A DNA stretch of 64,000 nt, from positions 4,597,001 to 4,661,000 of the forward strand of contig NZ_FXWM01000001.1 in NCBI RefSeq assembly GCF_900177675.1, read 5' to 3'. The translations under genes and the position numbers were made by a program. This DNA comes from Bacillus sp. OV166 (GTDB taxonomy: Bacteria; Bacillota; Bacilli; Bacillales; Cytobacillaceae). The notes under the pieces were generated by a model that was not told the origin of the DNA, ran no database searches, and was given only the letters and a program-made list of their open reading frames with translations. Of this stretch, positions 1-8,597 are shown in pieces; the stretch's first letter is position 1; the number at the start of each line of letters is the position of its first letter.

Positions 1-343
1 CTGCCCCAACCTTTTTTAATACTTGACCATGTAGTTTATTTAATGCTTTGGCAATCACCTTTTTTACACCAAGTTCCTTCAATAATAAAACAGATAGAAT
101 ACTTGCCTGAATATCGTTTCCGATTGCTACAATAACTGTATCAAAATTACGGATCCCAATCGATTTTAATGCCTCAGCTTCGGTTGAATCGGCAATCACG
201 GAATGAGTAACGAATGGATGGGATTCTTCAACTCGTTCCTCATTCACATCCACTCCAAGCACTTCCTGCCCAGATTCATATAACTTATTGGCAATACTTA
301 GTCCAAACCTACCTAATCCAATCACTGCATATTGATTAGCCAC
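1..343 (-). CDS. ktrA: Ktr/Trk potassium uptake regulatory subunit (TrkA-N), partial
   Basis: The visible 114 residues are the N-terminal Rossmann (RCK/TrkA-N) domain of the cytosolic gating subunit of a Ktr potassium channel. It opens with VANQYAVIGLGRFG, containing the nucleotide-binding GxGxxG (GLGRFG), followed by the acidic strand end VLGVDVNEE typical of NAD/ATP-binding RCK domains. The likely start is GTG at 343, behind GGAGG/AAGGAG. The C-terminal half lies beyond the left edge of the window. It follows the channel subunit gene by about 30 bp on the same strand, so the two form an operon with the channel gene first. It could be KtrA or KtrC; the two cannot be told apart from this fragment. 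Confidence 0.88.
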   Translation of the reverse strand, partial: MANQYAVIGLGRFGLSIANKLYESGQEVLGVDVNEERVEESHPFVTHSVIADSTEAEALKSIGIRNFDTVIVAIGNDIQASILSVLLLKELGVKKVIAKALNKLHGQVLKKVGA

Positions 344-373
344 TGTCTCCTTGTACCTCCTTGGTGTTAAAAA

Positions 374-1711
374 CTACCCAATCGTGATTTTTCCCTTCGG
401 ATACCGGAATGCATCAGGTTTTCTGCGTATTGTCACCGCATAAGCAATAGTTAATGGTCCTACCCTGCCAGCAAACATAGTAAAAATTATTAATGCCTTG
501 CCAAGTGATGATAATTCTGGTGTCAATCCCATCGATAGCCCGACTGTTGCAAAGGCAGAAGTTACCTCAAATACTATTGTTAACAAATCTTGTCCGTGTT
601 CTGAAATGGTTAGAATAAGTGTCATTATCATGACGAGAAATAACCCACTAAATGTGACGGTTAATGCTTTATAAATCGTTTCATATTCAATCCGCTGACG
701 GTAAAAAATAACATCCTCTTTCCCGCGAATTTGTGACCAAACAGCTCCAATGAGCGTTGTAAAAGTGGTGGTTTTGATCCCCCCGCCTGTCGACCCAGGC
801 GATGCACCAACAAACATGAGTAACACAATTAATAATAAAGATGTTTGAGTTAGATCACCAATATTTAATGTGTTAGCCCCCGCTGTTCTTGCCGTAACAG
901 ATTGGAATAATGACCCTAGGATTTTCCCTGAAAACGACAATGGTTTTAGCGTTAAACCATTGGAATATTCAAGCAGGAATATACCAACTGTACCTACTAC
1001 TATTAAAACGCTGCTGGTCATTAAGACAATCTTTGTATGTAATGATAGCCGTTTTAAAACACGATATTCAAAAAGTTCGTTCATAACGATAAAGCCGATC
1101 CCACCTAAGATAATTAATGCACTAACGGTCAACGTAACTGTTGGATCGTTCACATAACTCGTTAAACTATGAAACTCCCCCATTAAGTCAAATCCCGCAT
1201 TGTTAAAGTTGGAAATTGAATGGAAAATTCCATAATAAATCGCTTTTCCTATCGGCATGTCAAAGGAAAAACGGAAAGATAAAAGCACAGCACCAATTAT
1301 CTCAATCACCGCTGTAAAAATTAAAATTCGTCTTACTAGCCGTACAATCCCCTCCATTGATAAATTATTTAATGATTCTTGAAGTAGAAGCCTTTCTTTT
1401 AAAGATATTTTCTTCCCTAATAGGAAGGCAAAAAACGTTGCAAACGTCATAAATCCAAGTCCACCGACTTGAATCATACATAAAATAACCACTTGACCGA
1501 ATATTGTAAATGTGGTCCCGGTATCTACGACAACTAAACCTGTTACGCATGTTGCAGAGGTTGCAGTGAACAGGGCGTTTAAAAAAGACAGACCTTGCCC
1601 ATTTGTAGTCGAAACCGGCATGGTTAGTAGAAATGTTCCTAGTAATATGATCAAACCAAAACCTAGAACAAGAATCTTAGGAGGATCTAGAATTATTTTT
1701 TTGCGCAACAT
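374..1711 (-). CDS. ktrB: Ktr-type potassium channel subunit (TrkH/KtrB family)
   Basis: A 445-residue integral membrane protein of the TrkH/TrkG/KtrB superfamily, which carries K+ (often with Na+) through four M1-P-M2 repeats. Pore-loop signatures are visible: TSATCVTGLVVVDTG in repeat 1, SNFNNAGFDLMG in repeat 2, TARTAGANT in repeat 3 with GASPGSTGGGIKTTT after it, and SAFATVGLSMG in repeat 4. Length matches KtrB/KtrD of Bacillus. The start MLRKK at 1711 is preferred because AAGGGAGA lies seven bases upstream; a longer reading from a TTG at 1753 has no ribosome site. Its regulatory partner lies directly downstream. Confidence 0.92.
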   Translation of the reverse strand: MLRKKIILDPPKILVLGFGLIILLGTFLLTMPVSTTNGQGLSFLNALFTATSATCVTGLVVVDTGTTFTIFGQVVILCMIQVGGLGFMTFATFFAFLLGKKISLKERLLLQESLNNLSMEGIVRLVRRILIFTAVIEIIGAVLLSFRFSFDMPIGKAIYYGIFHSISNFNNAGFDLMGEFHSLTSYVNDPTVTLTVSALIILGGIGFIVMNELFEYRVLKRLSLHTKIVLMTSSVLIVVGTVGIFLLEYSNGLTLKPLSFSGKILGSLFQSVTARTAGANTLNIGDLTQTSLLLIVLLMFVGASPGSTGGGIKTTTFTTLIGAVWSQIRGKEDVIFYRQRIEYETIYKALTVTFSGLFLVMIMTLILTISEHGQDLLTIVFEVTSAFATVGLSMGLTPELSSLGKALIIFTMFAGRVGPLTIAYAVTIRRKPDAFRYPKGKITIG

Positions 1712-1927
1712 AGTTTTCTCCCTTACCACTTTGATGTTATTTTTAACAATCAATTAATAATCATGTGTTATCTATGATCTTAATTTTTTTCTCCTTGTTC
1801 ATGCCTCTATTTTAAATATTCGTAAATCTATAATACAGGAAAAATATACAACTACGAACAAAGCATGTAAATTAAAGATGTGAATTGGTACACCTTAGAA
1901 AAATTTTTACCATGAGTGTGTCAAATG

Positions 1928-1977
1928 TGTGTCATAACTCACTGTTGATTGACTAAGTGTTGTTCTATAATACAAGA
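1928..1977 (+). promoter_or_regulatory. Fnr-type class II promoter of the narK-PAS gene
   Basis: TGTGTCATAACTCACT at 1928-1943 matches 8 of 10 defined positions of the Fnr consensus TGTGA-N6-TCACA. A consensus -10 box TATAAT lies at 1966-1971. With a start near 1977 the centre of the box (1935.5) is at -41.5, the class II activator position. This predicts oxygen-controlled transcription. The rest of the 1712-2072 gap shows no other gene. Confidence 0.72.
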
Positions 1978-2072
1978 AGTAAAATTATCCATGTTCATAA
2001 ACACTCTTTCTTAATATATAACGACTTTTTGACGAAATAATAAAATAGCATGGGAATTGAAGGGGGATTGTA

Positions 2073-3569
2073 ATGAAACAAGGGTCAAAACAACTATTTA
2101 TACAAACTGGAAGTCTGGTAGCAGGTTTTATGGTTTGGGTACTGATATCATCACTAATGCCGTTTATTAAAGTAGATATCCAACTTTCTTCATCTCAAAT
2201 TGCCTGGGCTACGGCGGTCCCTGTTATCCTCGGTTCACTGCTTCGAGTTCCGATAGGGTACTGTACCAATCGCTATGGCGCTCGAATTTTATTTACAATC
2301 AGCTTTATTATACTGCTCATACCAATTGCATTGTTAAGCTATGCTAATTCCTTATTAACTTTAATCTTAGGAGGATTTTTACTAGGGATTGGCGGTGCTG
2401 TCTTTTCCATCGGTGTTACCTCCCTTCCCAAGTATTATGAAAAAACAAAGCATGGGTTTATTAACGGAATTTACGGAGCAGGAAATATTGGTACGGCTAT
2501 TACATCCTTTTCCGCACCCGTACTTGCTACCGCCTATGGATGGAGAAACGCCATTAAAATCTTCCTGATTATTGTATTAATCTTTGCGCTTTTAAATTTT
2601 ATATTTGGGGACAAAAAGGAACGAAAAGTTCACATTTCCTTACTTGAACAAATCAAAGAGGTATATAAAAATCCAAAACTTTGGTTTCTAAGTTTATTTT
2701 ATTTTATCACGTTTGGTTCCTTCGTTGCTTTCACCATTTACTTACCATCGTTTTTAGTTAATCACTTTGAATTAGATAAAGTCGATGCAGGACTTCGGAC
2801 AGCAGGTTTTATTGCTTTGGCAACCTTTTTTCGACCCATAGGTGGATGGTTAGGCGATAAAGTTAATCCTTTTCTTATTTTAATGGCTGTGTTCTTTAGC
2901 CTAACTTTTGCAGGATTTCTTTTGTCATTTACTCCATCACTGCCGATTTATTCCTTTGGTTGCTTATTAGTTGCTTTCTTTGCGGGACTTGGAAATGGCG
3001 CTATCTTTAAACTAGTCCCTTTATATTTTTCCAATCAAGCGGGTATTGTGAATGGAATTGTTTCTGCCATGGGAGGACTGGGTGGTTTTTTCCCGCCAAT
3101 CATTCTCACGATTCTCTTTGGTTGGACTGGTCATTATGCGATTGGGTTTATGTCCCTATCTGAATTTTCTTTAGCAAGTCTGGTTATCGTAGTATGGCTA
3201 TATTATCAAGATAAGTTGGATATTTCTGCCAAGATTGTAAACCATGCCTTAGATGGTATTTGTGTAACCGATGTTAATGGAATTATTCAAAGTGTTAATC
3301 CCGCATTCACAAAAATCACCGGTTATAGTCAAGCAGAGGTAATTGGTAAAACCCCAAGCGTTCTTCAATCCGGTGAACATGACAACGAGTTTTACAAAAA
3401 AATGTGGTTCAGTTTAAAAACCAACGGGGTTTGGGAAGGTTATATTTGGAACAAACGCAAAAACAATGAAATTTACAGAGAATGGCTAACTATTACAGCC
3501 ATTAAAGATGACGTAGGTGAAACAAAAAACTTTGTAGGGATGTTCTATGAAGATAACGAAAAATCCTAA
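2073..3569 (+). CDS. narK: NarK-type nitrate/nitrite MFS transporter with C-terminal PAS domain
   Basis: A 498-residue fusion. Residues 1 to about 380 form a twelve-helix major facilitator of the nitrate/nitrite porter group, with RVPIGYCTNRYGAR between helices 2 and 3, the glycine-rich GIYGAGNIGTAITS segment and FFRPIGGWLGDK in the second half. Residues of about 385-495 form a PAS fold: KIVNHALDGICVTDVNG, then NPAFTKITGYSQAEVIGKTP, and a terminal strand ending FVGMFYE. The reading frame is continuous across the join, and no kinase or output domain follows. NarK proteins elsewhere usually end after helix 12, so the PAS domain is an added cytosolic sensor, possibly for redox or a ligand. GGGGG precedes the ATG at a suitable distance. 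The gene has its own terminator and an Fnr promoter. Confidence 0.85.
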   Translation: MKQGSKQLFIQTGSLVAGFMVWVLISSLMPFIKVDIQLSSSQIAWATAVPVILGSLLRVPIGYCTNRYGARILFTISFIILLIPIALLSYANSLLTLILGGFLLGIGGAVFSIGVTSLPKYYEKTKHGFINGIYGAGNIGTAITSFSAPVLATAYGWRNAIKIFLIIVLIFALLNFIFGDKKERKVHISLLEQIKEVYKNPKLWFLSLFYFITFGSFVAFTIYLPSFLVNHFELDKVDAGLRTAGFIALATFFRPIGGWLGDKVNPFLILMAVFFSLTFAGFLLSFTPSLPIYSFGCLLVAFFAGLGNGAIFKLVPLYFSNQAGIVNGIVSAMGGLGGFFPPIILTILFGWTGHYAIGFMSLSEFSLASLVIVVWLYYQDKLDISAKIVNHALDGICVTDVNGIIQSVNPAFTKITGYSQAEVIGKTPSVLQSGEHDNEFYKKMWFSLKTNGVWEGYIWNKRKNNEIYREWLTITAIKDDVGETKNFVGMFYEDNEKS

Positions 3570-3587
3570 AAAAGGCAGAACAAAAGG

Positions 3588-3618
3588 AGATCTTCCACAT
3601 GGAAGATCTCTTTTTTTC
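3588..3618 (+). terminator. Rho-independent terminator of narK-PAS
   Basis: A perfect 10-bp stem, GAGATCTTCC/GGAAGATCTC, with an ACAT loop is followed by a run of T. Confidence 0.9.
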
Positions 3619-3686
3619 GTTCACCAGTTATAAATTATTACAACTTTTTGTCAACTTCCTTAAGTTCACAGTTCATTCACTGTTTT

Positions 3687-3735
3687 TGTGACGTACGTCA
3701 CAAAATTACATTTGCAATTGTTTTATAGTGATTAC
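3687..3735 (+). promoter_or_regulatory. Consensus Fnr box and class II promoter of the second narK gene
   Basis: TGTGACGTACGTCACA at 3687-3702 is a perfect palindromic match to TGTGA-N6-TCACA. A -10 box TATAGT lies at 3724-3729. With a start near 3736 the box centre (3694.5) is at -41.5. This is the strongest Fnr site in the window and predicts anaerobic induction. Confidence 0.85.
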
Positions 3736-3792
3736 AACAAGAAACACCATACCAGTAAATTATTAATTGAAAAAAATAAGGGGGAAAATATC

Positions 3793-5094
3793 ATGGCCCG
3801 AATTAATTATTGGAATCCTGAGGACGAAAAATTTTGGAACGCTGAAGGAAAAAAACATGCAAGACGAAATCTGTGGATATCAGTACCATCATTGATGATT
3901 GCTTTTATCGTTTGGCAGATTTGGTCAGTCGTTGCCGTTAGACTTAACGACATCGGTTTCCATTTCACTGAAGAACAATTATTTACACTTGCAGCAGTTC
4001 CTGGTCTAGTTGGTGCGACACTTCGCTTTGTTTATACATTTGCTGTCGGTTCCATTGGCGGAAAAAACTGGACAGTAATTTCAACAGCAATCTTAGCAAT
4101 TCCAGCGATTGGTATTGGCTTTGCAGTCCAAAATCCAGAAACACCATTTTCTATCATGTTATTGCTTGCAGCTCTTTGCGGACTAGGCGGCGGTAATTTC
4201 TCATCTTCGTCAGCAAATATTAGCTTCTTCTTTCCGAAAAAGGAAAAAGGGACAGCACTTGGTATTAATGGTGGTTTAGGAAACATGGGTGTATCTGTCG
4301 TTCAATTCGTTACACCATTAATTGTTACCTCAGGAACGTTTGCATTAGTTGGCGGTAAACAAGTTTTGGCAAATGGTCAGGAAGTTTGGTTACAGAACGC
4401 AGCATTTATTTGGGTGATTCCTATTGTCATCTTGACAGTTTTAGCAATGTTTAAGATGGATAATGTACCAGGTGCAAAGCAATCAGTTGCGGAACAATTT
4501 GTGATTGTAAAACGGAAACACACTTGGATTATGACAGCTCTTTATGTAGCAACATTTGGTTCATTCATTGGTTATTCAGCGGCATTTCCGCTTTTATTAA
4601 GATCACAATTCCCTGAGCATATATCACTTGCCTTTCTTGGTGCATTAGTTGCCGCTGCGGCACGACCTGTTGGTGGTTGGATGGGAGACAAACTTGGGGG
4701 TGCAAAGGTAACTGCCTATGTTTTAGTCATCATGGGAATTGGCGCTGCAGGAGTTATTTATTTCCTAAATGGAAAACAATTTGCTGGATTCTTATTATCC
4801 TTCTTAATTCTGTTCGTTGCATCTGGTATTGGTTCAGGCTCGACTTTCCAAATGATTCCGAACCTTTTTATTCCTAAAGAAGCAGCACCTGTAATTGGGT
4901 TTTCAGCGGCATTTGCAGCCTACGGATCATTCTTTATTCCAAAGCTTTTCGGATGGTCAGTTAAGGCGACAGGCACTCCTGTTACAGCTTTTTACTTCTT
5001 TATTGCTTTTTATGTAGTGGCATTTGGACTCAACTGGTATTTCTATCAAAGAAAAGCTACAGCAGCTAAATCATTTACACAACAAGTCGGATAA
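3793..5094 (+). CDS. narK: NarK/NarT-type nitrate transporter (MFS)
   Basis: A 433-residue nitrate/nitrite porter of the major facilitator superfamily in the cytoplasmic membrane. It shows the nitrate signature segments ALCGLGGGNFSSSSANISFF in helix 5 and GINGGLGNMGVSVVQF before helix 6, plus the second-half motif RPVGGWMGDKLGG. The N-terminal cytosolic stretch MARINYWNPEDEKFW is typical of the NarT/NarK2 subgroup of Firmicutes. The ATG at 3793 follows GGGGG; longer readings begin inside the promoter. An Fnr promoter lies upstream and a terminator overlaps the stop. No nitrate reductase genes lie in the window, so the partner enzyme is encoded elsewhere. Confidence 0.92.
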   Translation: MARINYWNPEDEKFWNAEGKKHARRNLWISVPSLMIAFIVWQIWSVVAVRLNDIGFHFTEEQLFTLAAVPGLVGATLRFVYTFAVGSIGGKNWTVISTAILAIPAIGIGFAVQNPETPFSIMLLLAALCGLGGGNFSSSSANISFFFPKKEKGTALGINGGLGNMGVSVVQFVTPLIVTSGTFALVGGKQVLANGQEVWLQNAAFIWVIPIVILTVLAMFKMDNVPGAKQSVAEQFVIVKRKHTWIMTALYVATFGSFIGYSAAFPLLLRSQFPEHISLAFLGALVAAAARPVGGWMGDKLGGAKVTAYVLVIMGIGAAGVIYFLNGKQFAGFLLSFLILFVASGIGSGSTFQMIPNLFIPKEAAPVIGFSAAFAAYGSFFIPKLFGWSVKATGTPVTAFYFFIAFYVVAFGLNWYFYQRKATAAKSFTQQVG

Positions 5095-5112
5095 ATCCGG
5101 CTTGTTTTTTTA
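5082..5112 (+). terminator. Terminator overlapping the narK stop codon
   Basis: The stem CAAGTCGGAT/ATCCGGCTTG, with one G-T pair and a two-base loop, includes the TAA stop and is followed by TTTTTTT. Confidence 0.85.
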
Positions 5113-5115
5113 TGT

Positions 5116-5285
5116 AAAAGGCTGTGTTAAACTTGGCTGTTGATTTCCGCTCCAGGCGGTTCGGGGGAGCCTCCTCGGCGCTAAGCGCCTGTGGGGTCTC
5201 CCCTGCCCCGTCCTCCCGCAGGAGTCTTCGCCCCTTCCTCTCCAATCAACTTGGCTTGAAAAATCAACCTTTAACACAGCCTTTT
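5116..5285. repeat. GC-rich dispersed palindromic element with terminal inverted repeats
   Basis: A 170-bp non-coding element, far richer in GC than its surroundings, bounded by the perfect 16-bp inverted repeat AAAAGGCTGTGTTAAA / TTTAACACAGCCTTTT. The interior contains a palindromic core around GGCGCTAAGCGCC and the arms GGGGAGCC...GGTCTCCCC. A second copy of the interior in opposite orientation occurs at 16618-16747. It has the build of a MITE or similar non-autonomous repeat. No open reading frame is supported inside it. Confidence 0.75.
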
Positions 5286-5423
5286 GAGTAGAGTAAGAAA
5301 CTGATTTCAGAGGGATAGCCTTTCGGCTATCTCTTTTACTTTCAGTTCCTCCTCATCAAACCGTACGTGAAGTTTTCCCTCATACGGCTTTCCGACGTTC
5401 TTCTTTCTTTGGCGTTACAGAGA

Positions 5424-5941
5424 CTAACTAGCCAATTTCACCAATATATGACCAATCTCATTCCTTACGTCTGTTAAATTCCCATGTTTCTTATGCCTAT
5501 TTCTTTTCTTGTTATAGAATAATGTAAGGCGTTCTAACACATACCAGTCAATCCGATTAAGCCATTTCTTTGCTTTAGGTGATATGAGATAGTAGTTCTT
5601 GAAACCTTGTAGTTTCTTGTTTAATCCCTTCACCAAATCATGAATATCCAAGTACAATTTTGCCCTTGGCTCTGTGTAGGCCTTAATCTTTCCTCGCATT
5701 TTCTTCATTGCGTTCTTTTTCGGTATATGTGACATGACAAACAGTGTGTGTCCGCCTTTCCTGCGGATTGGAAACTTGCGATTATGAAACCCTAAGAAAT
5801 CAAAACCCTCTATATCATCCCAGAGGTGAACCAATCTTGATTTATCTCGATTAATTGAGAGGTCAAGTTTCCCCATTATTGCTTGAATAACTCTAATGCT
5901 TTCAAGTGCTTGTTGTTTGGTTTTGCACATGATGACGAGGC
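5424..5941 (-). CDS. ltrA: Outer intron reverse transcriptase/maturase, 3' part
   Basis: This C-terminal portion of a group II intron reverse transcriptase carries the end of the RT domain and the maturase (X) domain: CKTKQQALESIRVI, then GFDFLGFHNRKF and KLQGFKNYYLIS. It starts mid-gene. If the inner intron 5942-7810 is removed, the T at 7811 joins GC at 5941-5940 to give TGC. The frame then continues from RYADDC into LVIMCKTKQQ without a break, giving a 434-residue protein of normal size. Without splicing this half has no start of its own and would not be functional. No endonuclease domain follows, as in class C introns. Confidence 0.8.
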
Positions 5942-7810
5942 AAGTAGGCCACTGGAACCTCCCCAGTAGCCCCTCTCAGAACCGGACGTGAACCTCTCAG
6001 CTCATCCGGCTCCCATTATTCAGCCGTAGGCTTGATACCTATTTCCCAATGTTTAAATAGTTTTGGAATCTGTTTTGCAATTCTACCTAATAAGTATTCA
6101 GCTCTTTTCTTGTGACGAGCTAACCTTTTGTATTTCTTCCTTGCCCACATTATTAAGGCTTTATTGATGTGTCTTAATGTTGAGTACATTTCAGATTTGT
6201 AGAACTTGCCATAGTAATTAATCCACCCTATAATCTGTGAGTTAAACATATTTGATAGGTCCGTAAGGTCCTTTTCGGCTTTTAACTGTAGCTTCCAGTC
6301 CCTTACTTTTTGCCGAATTGATTTCTTAGACTTATTACTAATCGCTGGTGTAAAATTAATAAAATGCTTTCCCCATCTGTTTTTGGAACGTCTTGGTCTG
6401 AACGTATATCCAAGAAAATCGAACGAAATATTTTCGTGATTTTCTTTCCTATCTGCATCTTTACAATACACAATTCGTGTTTTGGTTGGATGTAGTTCCA
6501 GTTTACATTCCTTCATCCTTTTGTTAAGTGATATAAGCAATTCTGTTGCCTCAGCTTCTGATTCGCAGTGGATAACTGCGTCATCTGCATATCTCGCAAA
6601 AGGATTATTTGTATGGTTTATAGTCATCCACTTATCAAATGTGTAATGAAGAAATAGATTTGCTAGAACTGGACTTATAACTCCACCTTGCGGTGTACCA
6701 GAAGTCCGTTCTACTATCCCTTCTTTTGTTTGAAAAGGTGCCTTTAGCCATCTATTAATATAGAGTTTTACCCATTTATTACTTGTGTGCTTTTCCACTG
6801 CTTTCATTAGTAAACCTTGGTCAATGTTGTCGAATAGTCCTTTTATATCGAATTCTAGAACCCAGTTGTATTTCCAGCACCTTTTACGGGTTATCTCTAA
6901 TGCTTGAATTGCACTTTTATTGGGTCTATAACCGTACGAATCCTTGTGAAAGAAAGGTTCCACCGAGGGTTCAAAGTACAACTTCACGACCATTTGTGCA
7001 ATTCTATCTTCAACAGTTGGGATCCCTAGTGTCCTAGTACCGCCACCTTTCTTCGGTATTTCTACAGCTTTTACTGCTGGAGGAAAGTAGCTTCCTGAGG
7101 ACATTCTGTTCCATAGTTTGTAGAGATTATCTTTTAGATTCATTTCGAATTCTTCAATCGACTCTTCATCAATACCGGCTGACCCTTTATTTGCTTTTAC
7201 TCTTAGAAAGGCTTCATAAACTACCTTTTTGGATATCGCAAACGACTTTGTTTTATTCATAAGTTCCTCCCATTTAAATGGTTGACTTGGTCATAAAACT
7301 GAATAACATAACCCCTTTGCTCCTCCTCCGTTAGGAGGTTTCATTACTACTACGGGTTATTCCGCCCCTATACATGGCATTGGTACTCTGATTCTTGTGG
7401 TGCATCCACTTGAATTTCTCCCTTGGCATCCATGTCGTAGGTTCCCACGTTCCACACTCAAGCCTGTATTAAGTTCACGCCGCCTTTATACCGGTCACCG
7501 AACGGACAGTAAACAGGTTCCCTCCGAACTAATCCTGAGTTAACGACTCCCCCTCAGTTTTGATGACATCACTACGCTTTCGATACTTCCTCAGCGGTTC
7601 AATGGTTTTCGTCTCCTTAATACGTACCTGACAAAGTCTTGCTCTGCCTTTTCCTTAACGCTCAATACCATAGCTTTTGACTAAAGCACCTTAAGGTGGT
7701 TTGCAACCTCTACCTGTATAGCGATTGCGAGAGGCCTACTCTCATCTTGAGTGCAGCACAACTAGTTGATTGTGCCTTTCAGGCACACCTCGCCAGTTTT
7801 CGTGGCACAC
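5942..7810 (-). mobile_element. Inner group II intron nested in the outer RT gene (twintron)
   Basis: A 1869-bp element lying between the two halves of the outer reverse transcriptase. On the minus strand it starts with the group II consensus GTGTG at 7810. It ends after a domain V hairpin, GAGCCGGATGAG...CACGTCCGGTTC at 5979-6012, and a domain VI stem GGCTACTGG/CCAGTGGCC. The region 7261-7810 is non-coding intron RNA (domains I to IV), and the reverse transcriptase at 6016-7260 sits in domain IV. Removing 5942-7810 restores the outer gene in frame, which supports the inferred borders to within a base or two. Confidence 0.82.
6016..7260 (-). CDS. ltrA: Inner intron reverse transcriptase/maturase
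   Basis: An intact 414-residue group II intron protein. It acts as maturase for splicing its host RNA and as reverse transcriptase for retrohoming. RT blocks are clear: KANKGSAGIDEESIEEF (RT1), GGGTRTLGIPTVEDRIAQM (RT2), DSYGYRPNKSAIQAL and LEFDIKGLFDNID (RT3), SGTPQGGVISPVLANLFLHY (RT4), the catalytic FARYADDAVIHC (RT5), then FDFLGYTFRPR. The X domain includes IIGWINYYGKF. The protein ends at about the X domain with no HNH endonuclease. The sequence is clearly different from the outer enzyme (YADDAVIHC against YADDC), so the two introns are of different lineages and not a tandem copy. GGGAGG precedes the ATG. Confidence 0.93.
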   Translation of the reverse strand: MNKTKSFAISKKVVYEAFLRVKANKGSAGIDEESIEEFEMNLKDNLYKLWNRMSSGSYFPPAVKAVEIPKKGGGTRTLGIPTVEDRIAQMVVKLYFEPSVEPFFHKDSYGYRPNKSAIQALEITRKRCWKYNWVLEFDIKGLFDNIDQGLLMKAVEKHTSNKWVKLYINRWLKAPFQTKEGIVERTSGTPQGGVISPVLANLFLHYTFDKWMTINHTNNPFARYADDAVIHCESEAEATELLISLNKRMKECKLELHPTKTRIVYCKDADRKENHENISFDFLGYTFRPRRSKNRWGKHFINFTPAISNKSKKSIRQKVRDWKLQLKAEKDLTDLSNMFNSQIIGWINYYGKFYKSEMYSTLRHINKALIMWARKKYKRLARHKKRAEYLLGRIAKQIPKLFKHWEIGIKPTAE

Positions 7811-7811
7811 A

Positions 7812-8597
7812 GTCATCCGCATATCTGACTAATTCACCTAGGTGATTAAATCGCTTCTCCCAAATCTTATCCATTGTGTTTAAATAGATATTTGCTAACA
7901 GTGGGGAGATAACACCACCTTGCGGTGTTCCATTAATCGGATTTCTTATTTTACCTTCCTCCATAATGCCTGCCTTCAGCCACTTACGAATTAGCTTTAT
8001 GACTCTTCGGTCACTAATACGTTGCTCGACCAACTTTATCAATTTCTCTTGGTTGATGTTATCAAAATATCCTTGGATATCGACGTCGACTACCCAAAAA
8101 CATTTCTTACTCGCTTTTCGTATCTTTGCCATGGCTTGATGGGCATTACGTTTAGGACGAAAACCAAATGAGCATTCATGAAAGTCTGCTTCAAAAATAG
8201 GTTCAATAACCATCTTGGTTGCCATTTGCGCAACTCGATCTTTAATGGTGGGAATACCTAATGGACGCTTCTTTCCGTCATCCTTTGGTATGTAGGTTCT
8301 TAGGACTGGATTGGGATGATATCTATTCTCTTTCAACTCTAGGTAGAGTTCGTTCAAGAATTTCTTCTCTCCATATTCCTCGACGATATTTACAATCGAC
8401 TGTCCATCTACGCCTCCACTGCCTTTCTTTCGTTTCACACGTTGCCACGCTTCCCATAGAATGTCAGGACGATAGATTTTGTCATATAATGCATGAAATT
8501 TGCGACCAGTGTTTTCCTTGGCACAAAGATATAACGTCTTCCAGAGTTCTTGAGCTTTTGCATTATTGGTGTAGTTAGCCATTTTCTTGGCATTCAC
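7812..8597 (-). CDS. ltrA: Outer intron reverse transcriptase, 5' part, split at YADD
   Basis: N-terminal 262 residues of the outer group II reverse transcriptase: KRKKGSGGVDGQSI (RT1), DGKKRPLGIPTIKDRVAQMA (RT2), ECSFGFRPKRNAHQAM, VVDVDIQGYFDNI (RT3) and NGTPQGGVISPLLANIYLN (RT4), ending in ELVRYADD just before the interruption. Read on without splicing, translation would add a few unrelated residues (CVPRKLARCA) and stop at 7779. The start is GTG at 8597 with GGAGG nine bases upstream. The remainder of the protein is at 5424-5941. Confidence 0.82.

Noticed and set aside
1712..2072. c-di-AMP (ydaO) riboswitch before the Ktr genes
   Set aside because: No conserved ydaO motif bases are visible on the minus strand, and the gap is better explained by the Fnr promoter of the divergent gene.
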